This document shows positions 4,961 through 5,202 of a stretch of 5,202 nt of DNA, one piece after another. The first letter of the stretch is position 1, and every line of letters starts with the position of its first letter. The DNA comes from Acidimicrobiia bacterium. GTDB taxonomy: Bacteria; Actinomycetota; Acidimicrobiia; IMCC26256; BP-133. A program made the translations under genes and the position numbers. Under the pieces are notes generated by a model, which saw only the letters and a program-made list of their open reading frames with translations, did not search any database and had not been told where the DNA came from. Where the stretch lies: positions 1 through 5,202 of the forward strand of contig JAICYE010000205.1 in NCBI GenBank assembly GCA_025934385.1. The letters run 5' to 3'.

Positions 4961-5202
4961 GCGCCGCGCCGAGCTTCCCCCGGCGATGCGCCCTCCGGGA
5001 GGGTCGGACCGTCTGCGGCCTGGCTGTCCTGGGCTCGTAGCCGTTCGAGGGCGAGGAAGCCGTAGGCCAGGAAGGTCATGGCGGCGTGGTGGTGGAAGCC
5101 CGGCCAACTGCGGCCCTCGAAATGGTCGAGGCCCAGTTCGCCCTTGAGTTGCTCGTAGCCGCGCTCGACCTGCCAGCGCTCCTTCCAGAGGCCGACCGCC
5201 TG
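4957..5202 (-). CDS. IS701-like DDE transposase, C-terminal part (5' end outside window)
   Basis: Eighty-one residues are visible, entering at the right edge and ending at a TGA at 4957-4959. The segment KERWQVERGYEQLKGELGLD (7-26), followed by HFEGRSWPGFHHHAA (27-41), is characteristic of IS701-family transposases. The pattern W6-x2-R9-x3-E13-x6-K20 fits the Y-(2)-R-(3)-E-(6)-K signature of IS4-related enzymes, with Trp for Tyr, so Glu13 of the fragment is probably the third catalytic acid of the DDE triad. After about residue 57 (LALERLRAQ) the tail is low in recognisable family features and ends EARRGA. Whether the gene is complete beyond the window cannot be seen. The tail runs straight into the lipoprotein gene, so this end may be truncated. 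Confidence 0.85.
   Translation of the reverse strand, partial: QAVGLWKERWQVERGYEQLKGELGLDHFEGRSWPGFHHHAAMTFLAYGFLALERLRAQDSQAADGPTLPEGASPGEARRGA
4957..5202 (-). mobile_element. IS701-family insertion sequence, partial, boundary uncertain
   Basis: Defined only by the transposase fragment. An intact element would normally continue past the transposase stop to a terminal inverted repeat. Here the stop overlaps the lipoprotein start codon, leaving no room for one, and the other end of the element is outside the window, so no inverted repeat or target duplication can be checked. The true boundary may lie inside the transposase tail. Confidence 0.7.

Noticed and set aside
4220..5107. 295-residue version of the lipoprotein starting at ATG 5107
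   Set aside because: It would overlap the conserved transposase segment in another frame and bury the signal peptide 60 residues inside the protein.
1..5202. CRISPR array, tRNA, rRNA, toxin-antitoxin or phage genes
   Set aside because: No spaced direct-repeat array, cloverleaf or conserved rRNA stretch was found by reading either strand, and no small gene pair or phage-like product was recognised.

Overview
The window reads as a chromosomal segment of a high-GC Actinomycetota bacterium. The best phylogenetic hints are a CarD of mycobacterial length with its Trp85 in place, a DisA diadenylate cyclase, an LppM-like lipoprotein, and the carD/disA/cysS neighbourhood, parts of which recur around Rv3579c-Rv3586 of Mycobacterium tuberculosis. 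DisA looks closer to the Bacillus type than to the mycobacterial one, so a lineage outside the mycobacteria (for example Acidimicrobiia) is plausible, but the class is inferred.

Every supported gene lies on the minus strand, so the biological order runs from high to low coordinates. At the right edge (4957-5202) is the C-terminal end of an IS701-like DDE transposase that continues beyond the window. Its stop overlaps by four bases the GTG start of a predicted lipoprotein with a C-terminal membrane segment (4220-4960). Then come disA (3087-4151, c-di-AMP synthesis), a dienelactone-hydrolase-family alpha/beta hydrolase 12 bases further on (2340-3074), a 203-base AT-richer intergenic region that probably carries the carD promoter, carD (1654-2136, RNA polymerase-binding regulator), a strong hairpin, and cysS (228-1607, cysteinyl-tRNA synthetase). 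A set of inverted repeats follows cysS (135-200). The last 112 bases could be the start of a further minus-strand gene with a Gly/Arg-rich N terminus, possibly rlmB by synteny.

Functionally this is mostly housekeeping: a second-messenger synthase, a global transcription regulator and an essential translation enzyme. The parts not explained by ordinary annotation are: (i) the abrupt junction between the IS and the lipoprotein gene; (ii) a 13-bp hairpin placed exactly between the carD stop and the cysS start, with its one non-Watson-Crick position a G.U pair only in the sense RNA; (iii) two copies of a perfect palindrome after cysS, with alternative overlapping stems; and (iv) a gene order lacking ispD/ispF between carD and cysS and carrying an IS where radA might be expected. 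I found no CRISPR array, tRNA, rRNA, phage gene or clearly new multi-gene system. Long plus-strand open frames are antisense shadows of the real genes.
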